64,000 nt of DNA from Eustoma russellianum (Eukaryota; Streptophyta; Magnoliopsida; Gentianales; Gentianaceae): NCBI GenBank assembly GCA_036186865.1, contig AP025069.1:16260797-16324796 (forward strand). Reading direction: 5' to 3'. The translations under genes were made by a program, and so were the position numbers. Positions 9,591 through 22,405 of this stretch are shown piece by piece (position 1 is the first letter of the stretch; each line of letters begins with the position of its first letter). Below the pieces are notes generated by a model. That model worked only from the letters and a program-made list of their open reading frames with translations. It ran no database searches and was not told the DNA's origin.

Positions 9591-11290
9591 TTCCGTCTGT
9601 TACATATATCAGCATACACGAGTTTTAATATGTGTTGTCATTTTAACTGTTAAGTTGTTAAATATGTTGGTATAGACATGTAGTATGTTGTGTATCCTTA
9701 TGTTAAACGCATGTATGACTTACGTATCATATGTAGCTCATAAATTCATAATCGTTATCTGTAGTTTGTCACGTGTATTATGTTTATATTGTTTGGTAGT
9801 TGAGTTTTAAGCGGTACACACGCTATGCGTGTTCATTTTAGTCTTTATTTATCGTGATCTCTCTTTTTGTACTTATGTTGGTCGTTAATAATAATTTTTT
9901 TACCTGTACTCTATCTTTTTCGTACTAGCTTAATTTTTTTCCTCTGTTATTAAGTTATTTACATTTTAATCTATTACTATGTTGTCATGCAATACTATGT
10001 CGTTCCTAACTCGTAATTAGCATGCTCTTCAATTGTGTATGTTAACGATTTGTTTTAAAACTGGCAGATGTATGCCTATTTCGTAACCTATGACTTGTAT
10101 GAAAAATATTTGTGTTATTGTATTGTATTGTTTGTTGTCGTTATATATTACGATGTTTATTACTGTTTTATTGTATTAGTTATGTTGCGGTGTCCTTGAA
10201 ATAGTTGTGTGTATACTTGTGCATATTTACCTAGCGTCGTTTAGTTACTTTTGTTTCGTGTATCTATTTGTATGTTTTCTTAAATCGACTTATTTACGTT
10301 ATTAATGTTGTAACAAATTGTGTTTGTCTATATGCCTCTTTATTGTTGTAAGAGACTGAGTGTTTTCTCTCTTTTTTTTTGTGTGTAGTGGTCATTTAAT
10401 ACATATACTCCTGTCTTATCGTATATCTTTTGTATGCTACTCCTATGTTGTTATTGTATTCTATATATGTTGTGAGCTTTTATCTATTACTTTGTATTTT
10501 CATGTTGTTGCTTGTATGTATAGGTATATGTGTATATAAACATTTATTATTTGTCTTTCGCACTTATAGTGCTTGTGTTTTGTGTGTTGATAACATTATA
10601 TGGTTTAATAAGTTGATTGGTTCATTACAGCTCACAGAGTCATACTGTTGTAAGGATGCACACATTTTAGTAGTTAGTATGTCTTGTGCATATTATTTTT
10701 ATGTTAGTCTGTTACAGCAAGTTGGTAAATTTTCTCTTTTTTATATATGGTGGTTAATTTAATTAATTTAATTTAATTTTTTTCAACTAATTTTTTATTT
10801 TTTTGCACTTTTATGGTGTTTATTGTTCATGTTGTACTTGAATTAGTAAATTTTATTAGGCATGAAGTGGTCGTATGTGATGGTGGGGCAAGCTATTGGT
10901 TTTGCAGATGTGACTGCAATTTTACTACTAACGACTTAAGTTATTTTGTTATATGCTATGGTAGGTTATGTATTTGTTTGTGTCATGCATGAGTATGGTG
11001 TGCATTATGTCGTGTTTGTGCACCTGATTTTTATGTGGTATATATATATAATTTGTTGAATTAGGTTGCTGTATATTCATAGTTCATTATGTTATGTGAT
11101 ATCACTTTTTTTGTACTGTGTTATGTTTCTTTGTGTAGTTGTGTTGGATTTTATATGGTTGATGTTTGAGTACATGTTTGATATGTGGAAATATGTCGTT
11201 AAGGTATGTTGTATTGATCAGTGTGTGTATATATAGTTAATTAGCAAAATTGTGCATTATGGTCTTGTGTTTAAGTGTTTTTTTTGGCTC
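9591..11290. other. unidentified 1.7-kb T-rich segment inside G1
   Basis: This stretch replaces the RT-RNase H-integrase core of G1. The plus strand is strongly T-rich and rich in TGT/TATG words, with very few long ORFs; the 110-residue ORF at 10430-10762 is hydrophobic only because of the T bias. I see no LTR, terminal inverted repeat, PBS or clean target duplication at its edges. It could be an intron-like or spacer insertion, a transduplicated fragment or an unclassified element. Confidence 0.5.
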
Positions 11291-11304
11291 AGGAAACTTT
11301 GGGA

Positions 11305-11535
11305 GGTCAACGGTCCACTCGAACTTTTCCTTCTACTGCTTCCGTCTGCTCAGAGCACAGTATCGACGACAATCCTTCAACAAATTTCCTAAACCAACTG
11401 GCCAAACCAAGAAGAATCCTTACTTCAGTCACCTTGGTCGGTCAGAGCTATTCCGCAGTAGTCTTAATCTTTTTCGGATCCACTGAGGTCCCCTCTTTTG
11501 AACTTACGTGACTTAAGAAAGTCACGATTCCGCTG
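11305..11535 (-). pseudogene. gypsy reverse-transcriptase thumb fragment (G1)
   Basis: The minus strand reads SSKEGTSVDPKKIKTT, then TKVTEVRILLGLASWFRKFVEG, the conserved segment between gypsy RT and RNase H. Two stop codons separate these pieces. It lies directly beside gag, so protease and the RT fingers and palm have been deleted from this copy. Confidence 0.8.
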
Positions 11536-12177
11536 TGCAACTCTGATCAATTTACTCTGACTGACATCCTTTGTACTGATGATGAGTCATTAATACCTGG
11601 TCGCTGGCGGTTGACTCTGGTATGACATCGTCAGCTTCACTGACGTCCGCATCAGTCATCACACGGATCTTGATACTGGTCCTTGCTTCCTTTTATGCTG
11701 CTCCTGATTCTGTTGTGATGGTGGTGCCGGCCTTTACTCAGTGCCCTCTCTCGTAAAGCATCCTGGTTGTTGCACTCATACTTGCATAGTCCTCCCCACA
11801 TTGACCCGAGTGTGGCATCCATAATGAGCACATGGTGGCGGCGGTGGCCCTGTATTCCTCCACGACTGAACTTTCGTCGCGGGCGGTCCTGTGATTATTG
11901 ACGGCCATGTCGCATAACTCCACCTCCTCCGGTGAAGGGTCCTTCTGAATGTCGAATTACGAACGTCCTGCATTTCCCTGTAGTAGAACCTCAGGTCTAG
12001 GGGCGGCGGTGGTGGTAGTTGCTGCTGCTGCAGGTGAGCCATATGCACCTACTGCTGGGCCACCAATGTAGTCAGAGTGGCTAGTGTATCTGCAAGTACT
12101 AGGGAAATGGTCCCCTGGCCCTGCTGATCGTCACCATTATGGCCTCCATTTCCAGTTGGCTCACGTCGTGGAGACAT
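11536..12177 (-). pseudogene. gypsy gag N-terminus (G1)
   Basis: ATG at 12177 starts MSPRREPTGNGGHNGDDQQG, the usual basic-Pro-rich start of gag in this lineage. VLADTLATLTTLVAQQ, a stop, and VHMAHLQQQQLPPPPP follow. G2 has a recognisable relative (ATG at 26715). The remainder toward 11536 is frame-shifted and carries no zinc knuckle. The 90- and 61-residue ORFs at 11738-12048 lie here, partly in shadow frames. Confidence 0.7.
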
Positions 12178-12440
12178 TTTTTTGGGGTTCAAATTCATGA
12201 AAAGAATTCAGATTAGTCAAGAGCAAGTTAAACGGTTGAACGCAGGGTAAAATGGTGATTAGACAAGGAAAGCGCACCATCGGCACACACCTCCCATGAC
12301 CCAATCATAACTTAGGTCTAAAATTATCTATTAAGTCTACTTTGTTTATTAGGTATAGAATCGTCATTTTACAAAAGTTCGTAACATACGTCTAGGTGAT
12401 CTAACTAATCCTGCATTTCCGAGGCAAATCTGGAGCCTCG
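12178..12440 (-). other. untranslated leader of G1
   Basis: Sequence between the PBS and the gag ATG, without coding potential, as expected for a gypsy 5' leader. Confidence 0.6.
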
Positions 12441-12452
12441 GCTCTGATACCA
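12441..12452 (-). promoter_or_regulatory. primer-binding site of G1 (initiator Met tRNA)
   Basis: Minus strand TGGTATCAGAGC, the standard complement of the plant tRNA-iMet 3' end, two bases (GG) from the 5' LTR edge at 12455. Confidence 0.95.
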
Positions 12453-12454
12453 CC

Positions 12455-14766
12455 TGTAGCGTCCTGCTCCCGAGCCCTAGCCTCGGGAATAGTGCACCCG
12501 CCGTATCTTGTTAAGGAGAATACAAGGCGTCGAATCAATCTCTTACATGTCAGAAATGACGTAGAAATTTTTTTCTTGCGGAAACGTAAATCATAACTTA
12601 AATTAAACTCAAATGATCGTCATTACATTACTGCATAAAAATTCTGATAATAAAAGTACTAAGAAATCTATGAAAATCCTCAAACGGTAATAGAAACAAT
12701 CAGCTGCAGTGTCCCCTCATATCCTAGATGCAGCTCTCAACCAGCCCACTCAGCTATGTCTGTCCCGTTCTCAACAAAGATGTGCTCGTAGTCCTCATCC
12801 GGCTCACCTGGGAAGTAGGGGTGAGTGACAGAAAATCACCTAGTAGATGCCCGCCTCAAACCAATACAAAATGTGCATACCGAAATGATATAACCACATA
12901 GCACATAAATACGATATAACATGTATAAGATAAAGTAAATGCGGTAAGTAAAGCACTCCACATAAAAATGCGCAGCTACGTGATGTATGCTCCATCCACG
13001 TGTCACACGCACCTAAAATCATGTCACACAATATGTCCTTAGACCTATATGCAATGCATGATCCCTTGATTGACTGGATGCATGTAGCCCGTACACTACA
13101 ATCCACCCTGACCGATGCCCGTGGCCCGTACACCACGACCCACCATAACTGATTCCCATGGCCCATACACCATGATCCACCATGACCGAGTATCCATTGC
13201 CCGTACACCATGATCCACTTCACTCGAGCGTTTGAGACCCGTACATCTCAATCCACTCCAAATGCAATGCACGTGCCATGAATGCAAAAACAAAGTCGCC
13301 TGCGGCACGTACGCCCATCCTCATCATCTTTAGCACTCAATATTTGGTTTCGTAAATTTTACGAATATTGGAAAGTTGTTATTTAGCATCACCCTTATTT
13401 TTCCTTAACTTTTATTAATTTTCTAGAATTATCTACTAATTTTTCCTCATTTAATTCTATTTATTACTAATTATTTTTAATTTCTTATATTTGCCAAAAT
13501 TTAGAAATTAAGTGAAAATAATTTAATTTTAACCTTTTATATTTTCTGGAATTTATTTAGAATTTTCAGAAAATTAAATATATTTTTCTGGAATTTTAAA
13601 CTAATTTTCATTAATTATTTTATTATTTATTCATTTCAGAAATTAATTTTCAGAATTTTTTTTATTTTCGGTTTGGGCCGGCCAGCTACCCTGGTCCGGT
13701 CCGCTGGCCATCCGGCCCGGTCTGGCAGCCAGGTCCGGTCCATCCCCCCTTTTTTTAATAAACAATTTTTGGTCCGGCCCACTATGGCCAGACCAATCCG
13801 CCTGAGAACCGGGTCAGCCGGGTCAATCGCTAACCTGTAATTTCTATTTTTTTCTTTTTAATTAAATTTTATTTCCTTCTAACCTCCATAAAATCTTTGT
13901 TTTAACTCCGATTGACATCAAACCAGTTGCATTGGACACGTTATAACGAGACGCATCTTTTAAAAGTGGACATGTCAGATGCGTGTCCGAACGCGCCGTC
14001 AGGGGCCGCGCGTGGGCCACACGCGCCACCCCCTGAAACGCGGACATCAGACTTATTTTGTTGACTTTCAACCCAATCCCAACCTATTCCGTGCTAGATG
14101 AACCTATTCTAAGGCCAAAACGCAATTTTAAACAACTCCAAATATGAAAATTTCTAATCTTTTGGATTAATTTGAGGGTATTTTAATCTAATCCAATCCT
14201 ACCACCAAATTCATACACATACACGCACGTATTAACCATAAACAAACCATCTCATGCTTTGCCATATAAAACATATACAAACTTAATATCTTAAACAAAT
14301 AAAAACAACGAATCACATAAATATACCATCAAAGCATACATGAAATATACCCGTTTGAGGAGAAGATGCACCTACCTCGATTAATGCTAAATACGAATAG
14401 AATGTATGAATCTTCGGTTGGATTAGACACCACCTTGCAAGCCCTCCTTCTTTTTTTTCTTCCTTTCCTTTTCCCTCTTCTTGGTCTTGCTCACGTTCTC
14501 CTTTTTTTTCTTTGATAGCCGTAGAGGAGAGGGAAGGGGGAATCGTTTATGATGAGGGTGGAAGGATAGAATTTGGTAGGGGAGCAATTTGGGGGTTGAG
14601 ATTTGATTTTCGATTAATTTGTAATTTAAAAGGAAATTCAATCTCTAACCAAAAATTATATCTAACTAAAAATTATCCTCATCCCCCCTCCTTTTTCATG
14701 GCACACACTTGCACATTAATATATATTTGATTTGTTATCCATTTTTATTTTTTATTCAATTATTTT

Positions 14767-14801
<35 letters not shown>

Positions 14802-14832
14802 TATTTTTAAAAAAAAAATTCAGGATATAACA
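12455..14832 (-). repeat. 5' LTR of G1
   Basis: 2,378 bp, closely similar to 6282-8776. Its microsatellite near 14766-14802 is a short pure (ATC)n tract, unlike the longer mixed array in the 3' LTR. The adjoining PBS identifies it as the 5' LTR on the minus strand. Confidence 0.93.
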
Positions 14833-15659
14833 CTTTAGCCTCTCCGCTTCGCCTATTCCATGCAACCCTTGCGTAGCTGAGGAAAAAAATAAATTCAAAT
14901 TAACTGAGTTTTGGATCACATATAGCATTGCTTGTTCTAAGTTATCATGTTTCTCTTGTCAAGCCCGAGCTAGTAATTTTATCTTCGCCAATTGTGCGGT
15001 GCGAACACTAGGGTAGTTATAAAAACAACAATCATACTATATCCTAACAACAACAAAAGCTATCGTTAAGATCTGAGGAAGGTGAGAGGCAAATAAACAA
15101 TACATCCACCCCAAAGGATAGAGAGCTCGCCTCCACTGAGACTTTATATGTACCTGCATAGATGACACAATAATAGGCGTATGATGTACTATTGAAAGAA
15201 TTTAGTAAACACAAATAGAATGATTTCAATATTAAAATAGTCATAGTCGTGTATGTATATACATAATGAAAGACAAACAAAAATAAAAAAAAGTACAAAG
15301 TCATCCTTGCATATACTATTTTGTCCCAATAAACTTTTTTGGGGCTATGACAAAAGTTCTTTATAGCTTTTTCTCAATGAAGAGTCGACATTTTAGGAGC
15401 AGCAGCAAAAGGCATTATGCAAAAGTACATATACGTGCAATAAAATTTTCAGGTAGATATAAACATTTAATTCTGTCTCTTTCATGTTCTCTTTCTTCAT
15501 GTTGTACAAGACAATGAAACCACATGGATAGACAAAGAACAAGAAACATAAATATGTGGGTGAAAATATGCTTCAACATATAATGATTGAATGCAAAACA
15601 CGGATATTTCAACATCAAAATAAACAGACGTGGTAAACCCATCACATGCAAAGTATACG
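14833..15659. other. spacer with a possible degenerate SINE tail
   Basis: Original insertion target of G1. Around 15040-15150 the words AACAACAACAAAAG, AGATCTGAGGAAGGTGAGAG and CCCCAAAGGATAGAGAG resemble the body of a widespread dicot tRNA-SINE family. A tRNA head is not visible, so this is a weak call. Otherwise nothing recognised. Confidence 0.35.
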
Positions 15660-16180
15660 TGGAAACTTAGGCTTTATATAAGATGAGACTCATATCTATT
15701 TAAAATCTTAAGGCAATAGATCGTGCTACTCATCCTCACATAACACACATTTTATTTCAAAGTAGACAATGTAGGACAATCTCAATATTCGTCCTCACAT
15801 AGCAATGTTGCTTGACATACACATACGCCTTAGAATCCACCTTCAATCACAAACAACAAGTTAGACATAAACATATGGACTAGCAACCGCCCTCAATCAC
15901 AAAAAACTAGCCAGACATAAACATCTGGACTAGAACCTGTCCTCAAACAAGCCAGGTATGAATGTTTGAACATGGTGAAAGAAACAATAAATGGCCAACA
16001 TGTGTCAGGTAAGGTATGAGTCCACATGTTAAACCTGCTCTGATACCATGTTTAAACTTGGGTTTACATAAAGTGAGGCTTATATCCACTTAAAGCCTTA
16101 AGACAATGGATGATCATACTTCATCTTTATATAATCTATGTATTTTATTTCAAAGTAACTAATACAGGACAATATTTTCA
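15660..16180 (-). mobile_element. TRIM-like miniature LTR element
   Basis: Two short direct repeats, 15660-15784 (125 bp) and 16049-16180 (132 bp), share ATATCYAYTTAAA and TTTTATTTCAAAGTA words. They begin TG and end TCA on the plus strand. Directly left of the right copy is TGGTATCAGAGC on the minus strand (16037-16048), a tRNA-Met primer site adjoining the LTR. The 264-bp interior has no ORF. Total 521 bp fits a terminal-repeat retrotransposon in miniature. The LTRs differ a good deal and I see no matching 5-bp target duplication, so it is old. Confidence 0.65.
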
Positions 16181-17751
16181 CCAGGGTATTCGGCCTTCAT
16201 AGGCACAGGAAAACATTAAATTCTTTTTTCATAATAATTACTTCAAAGACTTATCTGATTCTTCATCTTGAATAATGTGCATAGTGTCATCATTTTGGAA
16301 TTGATTTTGGAACCTAAAGAGCGCCACACAAAAAAAAAAGAGAGTGAGAGATTGATAAATTCATAATTACAGAAAAAAGAGGTGGATATAAATTGTAAGG
16401 CCAGACAAATTAGGTGACTTATTATTGAAAAGGCCAGACAAATTAGATGACGTATTCTTGATAGAGTTTTTTTGTTGTTGTTGTTGTTGTTGTTGTGTAG
16501 GTTTTCTTGAAAATTTGGGAACCTAAGGAAATCTCAAATGATACAGGGAAACTACTAATAATTAGTGTTTATCGAATAAGAGAGATACGTAGGTTGACGA
16601 ATATTACAAGGATATAGCAATCTCACTTCTTGTCTATATACATGGTTATATTTACATGGTAGATCCATTACCCGATGATCGTTTAAGAGAGTAAAAATTC
16701 AAAGGAATAAATGTGAAAGTATACCTTGCTCCATTGGTTAACGTCGCTGTTGTGATTCTGATGCGCATGAAAACTGTGTCTTCCAAGAAATAGCACGAAC
16801 CCATCAGTTGTTGAATTCATTGATGAAGTTTCAACAACTACTGCTACTATTCTCGATAGAAAGAATAAATATTGTGTCTTCCGTTTTATATATGTGTGTG
16901 TTGTATTGGCAAAGTATGAACTTCGCAAATATGCAAAGCAACTGAAAAAGAACTTCTGAACTTCTGAAAATATGCAAAGCAAGGATGCAAAGCAACCTTT
17001 TGCCCCACACCTTTTCTTTTAAACACTTTCTGCACATTTTTTAACTTACACACACATATATAGTAGCCAAATGGAAACGTATTCCGTTTCATATATTAAA
17101 TTCCATTTCAACGGAAATTTAATTGAATGTAACGTTTCTGCTACATATTTTAATTCCTTATTAAATACGTAACAGAAATGTTTAATATATATAATAAATT
17201 ATATATATTAAATAACTTACTCAAAACATTTTTAGAAGAATACTCGTGGGCTCTTGTTCTCGGGGACCAGATGTCATTAATAATATGGTCTCGACTTTAA
17301 GAGTCTTACCATCAAAGACGGTAACTGTACGACTGTTTACACATTTAGTGGTCCATTCAGATTACACTGCATATCCATTGATATACGGCAGTGATCACTT
17401 AAACATGTGGATACGTATGTAATACAAATATTACGTGACATTAGTAACATATAATATATAACATAGATAAGTCTACATGTGTTTCATATATAACTTAAAT
17501 CACACGTGTCGTACACTACACGTATGAGCATATCGAATCCAACATTCATCCCTTTAAATAAGTAAGTACCACTAATTTTGCCTATAAAAATCAGTACATG
17601 GCATACTAGTATAAACAATAAAGAATGAACATGCAAAGCAATAATATCATATGACGTGTGATTTTATATATATGTCTCTCATGATCAAAATGCTAAATAG
17701 TTGTTTTTGATTATTTTAAATTTTGTGATTAAGTACTAAGACCATGATTAG
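16181..17751. other. spacer; candidate exon-like stretch on minus strand
   Basis: Mostly AT-rich. It holds a (TTG)9 tract at 16471-16496 and a 32-bp tandem repeat (GGCCAGACAAATTAG) at about 16398-16462. On the minus strand 16683-16982 is open and contains GRHSFHAHQNHNSDVNQWSK followed by a plausible splice donor (AAG|GTATAC). Further left, an acceptor-like pyrimidine tract ends at CTTTAG near 16320. I could not build a frame-consistent gene and recognise no domain. Confidence 0.3.
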
Positions 17752-17948
17752 TTACTCCCGCGTCAGAACAACGAAAAAAGAATTTGAATTCGGAACCGAA
17801 AAGGAAAAAGGCCAAGTTATACTTAAATTGCATCCTTCATATAGAGCCAGCCTGAAAATTTGAACTTGATATCCAGCGTTGATTTTGGCCCAAACCCTTA
17901 CTTGGAAGTGCTTCACATCGTCATCCCAAGTATTCATAGCCGTCAACA
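17752..17948 (-). pseudogene. cystatin-like gene, C-terminal half of main exon
   Basis: Reading from the insertion edge: LTAMNTWDDDVKHFQVRVWA, then KINAGYQVQIFRLALYEGCN, with a stop at 17752. This matches the last two strands of a cystatin fold (the pattern YYLT-EA ... K-F-A-VW of plant cystatins and the wider cystatin/monellin superfamily). The usual C-terminal PW dipeptide of inhibitory cystatins is not kept. The N-terminal half lies 14.5 kb away at 32490-32703. Four bases, AACA, stand at both edges (17945-17948 and 32486-32489), and the codon phase continues across them. Family assignment is by motif only. Confidence 0.6.
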
Positions 17949-18102
17949 TAATCAAATCAAATCAAATCAAATATTTTGTAATTATCTTGCAATTATATCG
18001 TATTTATATTGTAAAGGTAGGACTGCTATATTCAGAGACATTGTACTCAGAGTTGAATTAGTGAAAAAGATTTCGTTCAAACTTAACATGTTATCAGAGA
18101 AG
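17949..18102 (+). repeat. 5' LTR of CP (shortened) and primer site
   Basis: 17949-18088 aligns to the last ~150 bp of the 3' LTR; the first part of the LTR appears missing. After CTTAACA comes TGTTATCAGAGAAG (18089-18102), a mutated form of the tRNA-Met primer site TGGTATCAGAGC. Confidence 0.6.
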
Positions 18103-18224
18103 AGTTATGATTCATAGGACTCAAAGCTAAATTTCATCATTGCCAAAAAACAGATACCCTTACCGGCCAAGAACGTGGCCAGAACAAGAACCAAATAAGA
18201 AAACGACCAAAGCCTCAAATTTAA

Positions 18225-20827
18225 TGTAGCGTCCCGCTCCCGAGCCATAGAATCGGGAACAGTGCACCTGCCATAGCCTGCTACGAGGACTACAAAGCGT
18301 TGTTCAAACTTCTTTACACGTCAGAACTGACGTAGAAATTTTTTTCGCGGAAACGATAATAAAAGAAATAAACGTTTCGATTAAATCAAATCCATCAGAA
18401 ATAAAATCAAGTGCAAGGGTTGACGAAACCCGCTAAGTCAAATATGAAATACTAAACTCAAATAATAAACCTAGATGAAGGTCTATCTGACTATCCCAAG
18501 AAACAAGCTCCCGTTCAACGAGATCCCTTCTCAAGCCCAGCCCACTCTTCTCATCTCGCGTAATCTGTCTCATCCTCGATAAACATATATACTCATCCTC
18601 CTGCTCACCTGTGGAGGAGAGGTGGGGGTGAGTTATAGGAGTCACTCGTAGGTTACTCGTCTCTCCCGTAAAGAGACTATCACATACTGAGTCGGGTAAA
18701 CATATAGAGCATGTAAAGCAGGAACATATACATAAAGCAACAAAACATAAATAGAGAAATAGCACATACCCGACCCGATCCGTATCCCAAAACTTAGCAC
18801 GGAAACAACTTAACAACAAGGTCATCGATAATTACAAAAATAACAAATGCAATGCGCAACTCCATGATCCATGCTCTTCTATCTCTGTGTCACACGCAGC
18901 CATTTAATATCACACACTATGCTCTTTCTTTTCTATGTTACGCTATGCATGTCCTGGGTCTTATTAGTTGAAGGTAACAATTATTACCAACACCCATCAC
19001 ATGCCTCGTCAGGCCACACGTCCCGTAGGACCACACGGCTCATAAGTCAAATGCAATGCTCGTGCCATGATTGCTTCACACATTCACACTTCCGTTTCAC
19101 CTATGTTGCATGCTCCGTTCTATGTTGCGTATTACCTATATTGTCTAGTTGCCCTATGTTGTGTGGGGTTCATTACTGTATTTTATCTTCTACCGTTATT
19201 TTATATTTCTAGATTTTATTTTAGGTTTCTACGCTTTATTTTATTTTTCCCAAGCTTTCAAGTGCTTAAATCTTTTATTTAAATATTTTTATCTTCCCCA
19301 ACTATTTTGATTTCTTTTATTTTAAATTATTTAATGGGTTTCTAGATTTTCCTATTCGTAAAACATTATCAATATCAAATTAATTAAGTATATAGTTATA
19401 TATATATTATTATCATTTTTTGATTGATTTATTTTACTTTATTATTATTTTTTTCTTTTTTTTCCATCCCTCGGCTAAAAGCCTTCTCTTTCCTTTTTTT
19501 TTAAATTATTTTTATTCATATATATAACTGGTGTCTATTTTATTTTATTATTTTTATTGTTTACTGGTTTTACACTTTCCATTAATTAATAATTCTATTA
19601 CTTATTCATTTAATGATTTATCTTAATGTAAAATTTCCTAGCAGAACAGGCCTGCCTATTCCTATATTATTTTCTTTTCAGATTGTTACCATTCTCGTGG
19701 CCCGGCCTGTTCAGTGGCCTGCTGGCCACTGTGGCCTGCTGGCCACTGTGGCCTTTACCCTATTTAACAGTTTTTTTATTTGTTTAACACTCTGGGCCGG
19801 GTGCAGAGTCCGGCCTGCTGGCCTGCTGAGGCTGGCGGCTGGCCCGCTGGCAGTCTGACCCGTTTCTCCTTTATCTCTTTTTTTTATATATACCAGCGAT
19901 TTGGACAGGTGTCACCTGGCCCGCTAAGGCAACGACCGGCCTGCTGGCCGAAGCGGCCAGACCCTTTTTTTTCCCTTTAATTTCCTTGAAAATTCTAATT
20001 TCTTTGAAAATTCATATCTTTTTTATTTTGACTCCAATTTACCCCAAACCAATTCCATTAGACTCTGTTTAACGCTCTCTACGCAACGCATCTGACATGT
20101 TAGCACGTGTACTACACGCGCCGCTTAGGGGCCCGCATGGGCAGCCGCGCGTGTGCTATACGCGCTTCCTCCGGACGCGTTTTTTGAAAAACTGAACCCA
20201 ATCCTACCTATTTCCGTGCTATGTGATCTATATCTAAGGCCATTCATGCAATTTCCATACCAACACATAAAGATTTCATAATAAACATATAAAGGATAGA
20301 TATATAGTGATAATCAAATAATCCTAAAACAGAATGCGAGGGAATCCAAAGCAATCCGACAGAGGGGTGGGTAACCTACCTCTTGAATACCAATTCACTG
20401 ATCAAAAGCAAAATTGGATTTGATGTGGGTGGCCAATTCTCATTCTCCTTTCTCTTTCCCCCTCTCTCTCTTTTCTCTTTTTCTTTTCTTTTCATTTCTT
20501 CTACTCTTCCTGGCGCCAGTCTCCTTGCTGCCTCAGAGTGTAACCCCCCCTTTTTTTTAACGTTGTTGTTGATTGTGCGTGTGGGGTGGGGAAGAGGGAC
20601 GTTAAATGAAAAGGGAGAAATGGGGGCGACATCTTGGGGAGTGGAGAGTAATTTGGGGAGAGATTATGGGTAGTTTAAGATAAAGTAGGATTTAATTTAG
20701 ATTTTAAATTTATATAATTAATTAATCTTTTTCTTTTTTAAAAAAATCAGATTTTTAAATTTTAACTTAATTTAATTATTATTTTATCCAATTTTTCCCC
20801 TTTTTTTAATTTTTTACGGTTACAACA
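18225..20827 (-). repeat. 3' LTR of G2
   Basis: 2,603 bp and homologous to 27032-29525 throughout. The LTR-borne ORF at 18433-18825 has a counterpart at 27240-27629 only because LTR pairs are copies; it has no recognisable domain. Confidence 0.92.
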
Positions 20828-22335
20828 TCCTACCCCACTTACAAAAAGTTTCGTCCTCGAAACTTGCATATGGTGTAATCAATGACTTAGTATGATTCGA
20901 CTTGATTCATCCACCTAAATAATGATCAAACTATACATCCATTATATATGTTGATATGTTCACATTATACTTTCTCGACATATGACTAAATCTTCATAAT
21001 CATTCCTTGTATACATACAAGTAATTTCTAATTCATTGCCCTTTTTGCTTATCATTACATAATCTATCTATGATTATCAAATCAACCTTAAGGGTAAGGT
21101 CATCATACTAAGAGTTTTACGACCCAATCATCGTTTATAATTTACTTATCTCTACGATCATCAACAACCCTTGTAAATCAATTCTTAAGTGTACTATAAT
21201 CTTTGACTTAACGCCTTATTCACAATCTTAAATCGTATTCGTTTTTAGAATACGTTTTACCCTAGTATGATTCAATTCAGTTACGCTAGCATCCCACAAG
21301 ATGGTCTAGTCCTTATAGGGCTCAATCCTTAACTTAATTCTCTATAATTAGTATGTACATACTTCCACTTATACCACTTGACGTATATCATTCAACTTAT
21401 CGTAGTCTATAATTTCAGATTCTTAAACTCATTATGTATGATTCACCCCCTTAAATAATTAACCAAACTAATATCCTTGATGTACGCCCACATGGTACTT
21501 GTTACGCTAAACCAAGTCCTCGAAATCAATTCTTATATACTTATGAACTAACTCTATGATCGTGCCCTTACTTCTTTGAAAATATTATCAGCCTAATATA
21601 CAAAAAATGTGTATGGACAATACTTTTCTTTAAATAAAAACTTGACATACGTGGCTATAATTTGAAATATAACTTTAGTTGTTTTAAAATATTACCATTC
21701 CTATTTATTATTTATTTTTTTAAACAAGTTTCAAGATAGTATACTCGTTTTCGTAAAACACTGTGTCAAATAACCCTTATGAAAACGATGATATAACTTG
21801 TTGCAAATTGTTTCAGTGAAATGGCATTTAAATAATTGAAAACGTAATAATGTAAGTCTTTATAAAACGATTTGAATATGGTACCTTTCGTTTGCAAAAA
21901 AAAAGTATATCTTGAAAGCTACTCCTAAACTTGGCAAAATTAAAGTAAGATCATCGCCAGCGGATAAATAACTTTGAAAACACTTTAAAGGATAAAATAC
22001 TTGCGATATCGATAGTTGTCAGGTAAAATTAATTTTGACTAAAATAGATGTAATGAAATGAAAATTGGAAATCTTGTGTAAAGAATATATATATAAACAT
22101 ATCGTTTTTGAAGAATATCAGTAGCTTAAAAGTTTTTATAAAGTTGTCAAAAGAATTGATTTTTTTTTATTATGTTGGTATACAGAGACCGAAAAGAATC
22201 TAGCGTTATAAAGTTTAGTAGACTACAAAGGAAATGAGACTCAATAAGGTATTTCCAAAGACAAATATTTTTTAGAGTACTTGTTAAAATATGGTTATAC
22301 ATTGGTATACGTGCTTATATAAAACATTAATCTGT

Positions 22336-22405
<70 letters not shown>

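Larger units (their letters stand above)
6282..14832 (-). mobile_element. Ty3/gypsy element G1 (Tekay-like chromovirus), structurally complete but coding-defective
   Basis: Both LTRs (6282-8776 and 12455-14832) start TGTAGCG and end ATAACA on the plus strand. They are bordered outside by the perfect 5-bp target duplication CTTTA (6277-6281 and 14833-14837). A tRNA-Met primer site adjoins the right LTR and a polypurine tract the left one, so the element reads on the minus strand. The interior keeps only the gag N-terminus, a piece of RT and the integrase tail with chromodomain. A 1.7-kb unidentified T-rich segment sits where pol should be. It cannot be autonomous. Confidence 0.93.

Noticed and set aside
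11250..11511. Two overlapping 78-residue plus-strand ORFs
   Set aside because: Antisense shadows of the gypsy RT thumb fragment read on the minus strand.
6585..13223. Matching ~126-residue ORFs in the two G1 LTRs (6585-6965, 12840-13223)
   Set aside because: Same reason: LTR pair copies, Cys/Met/His-rich by composition, no domain.
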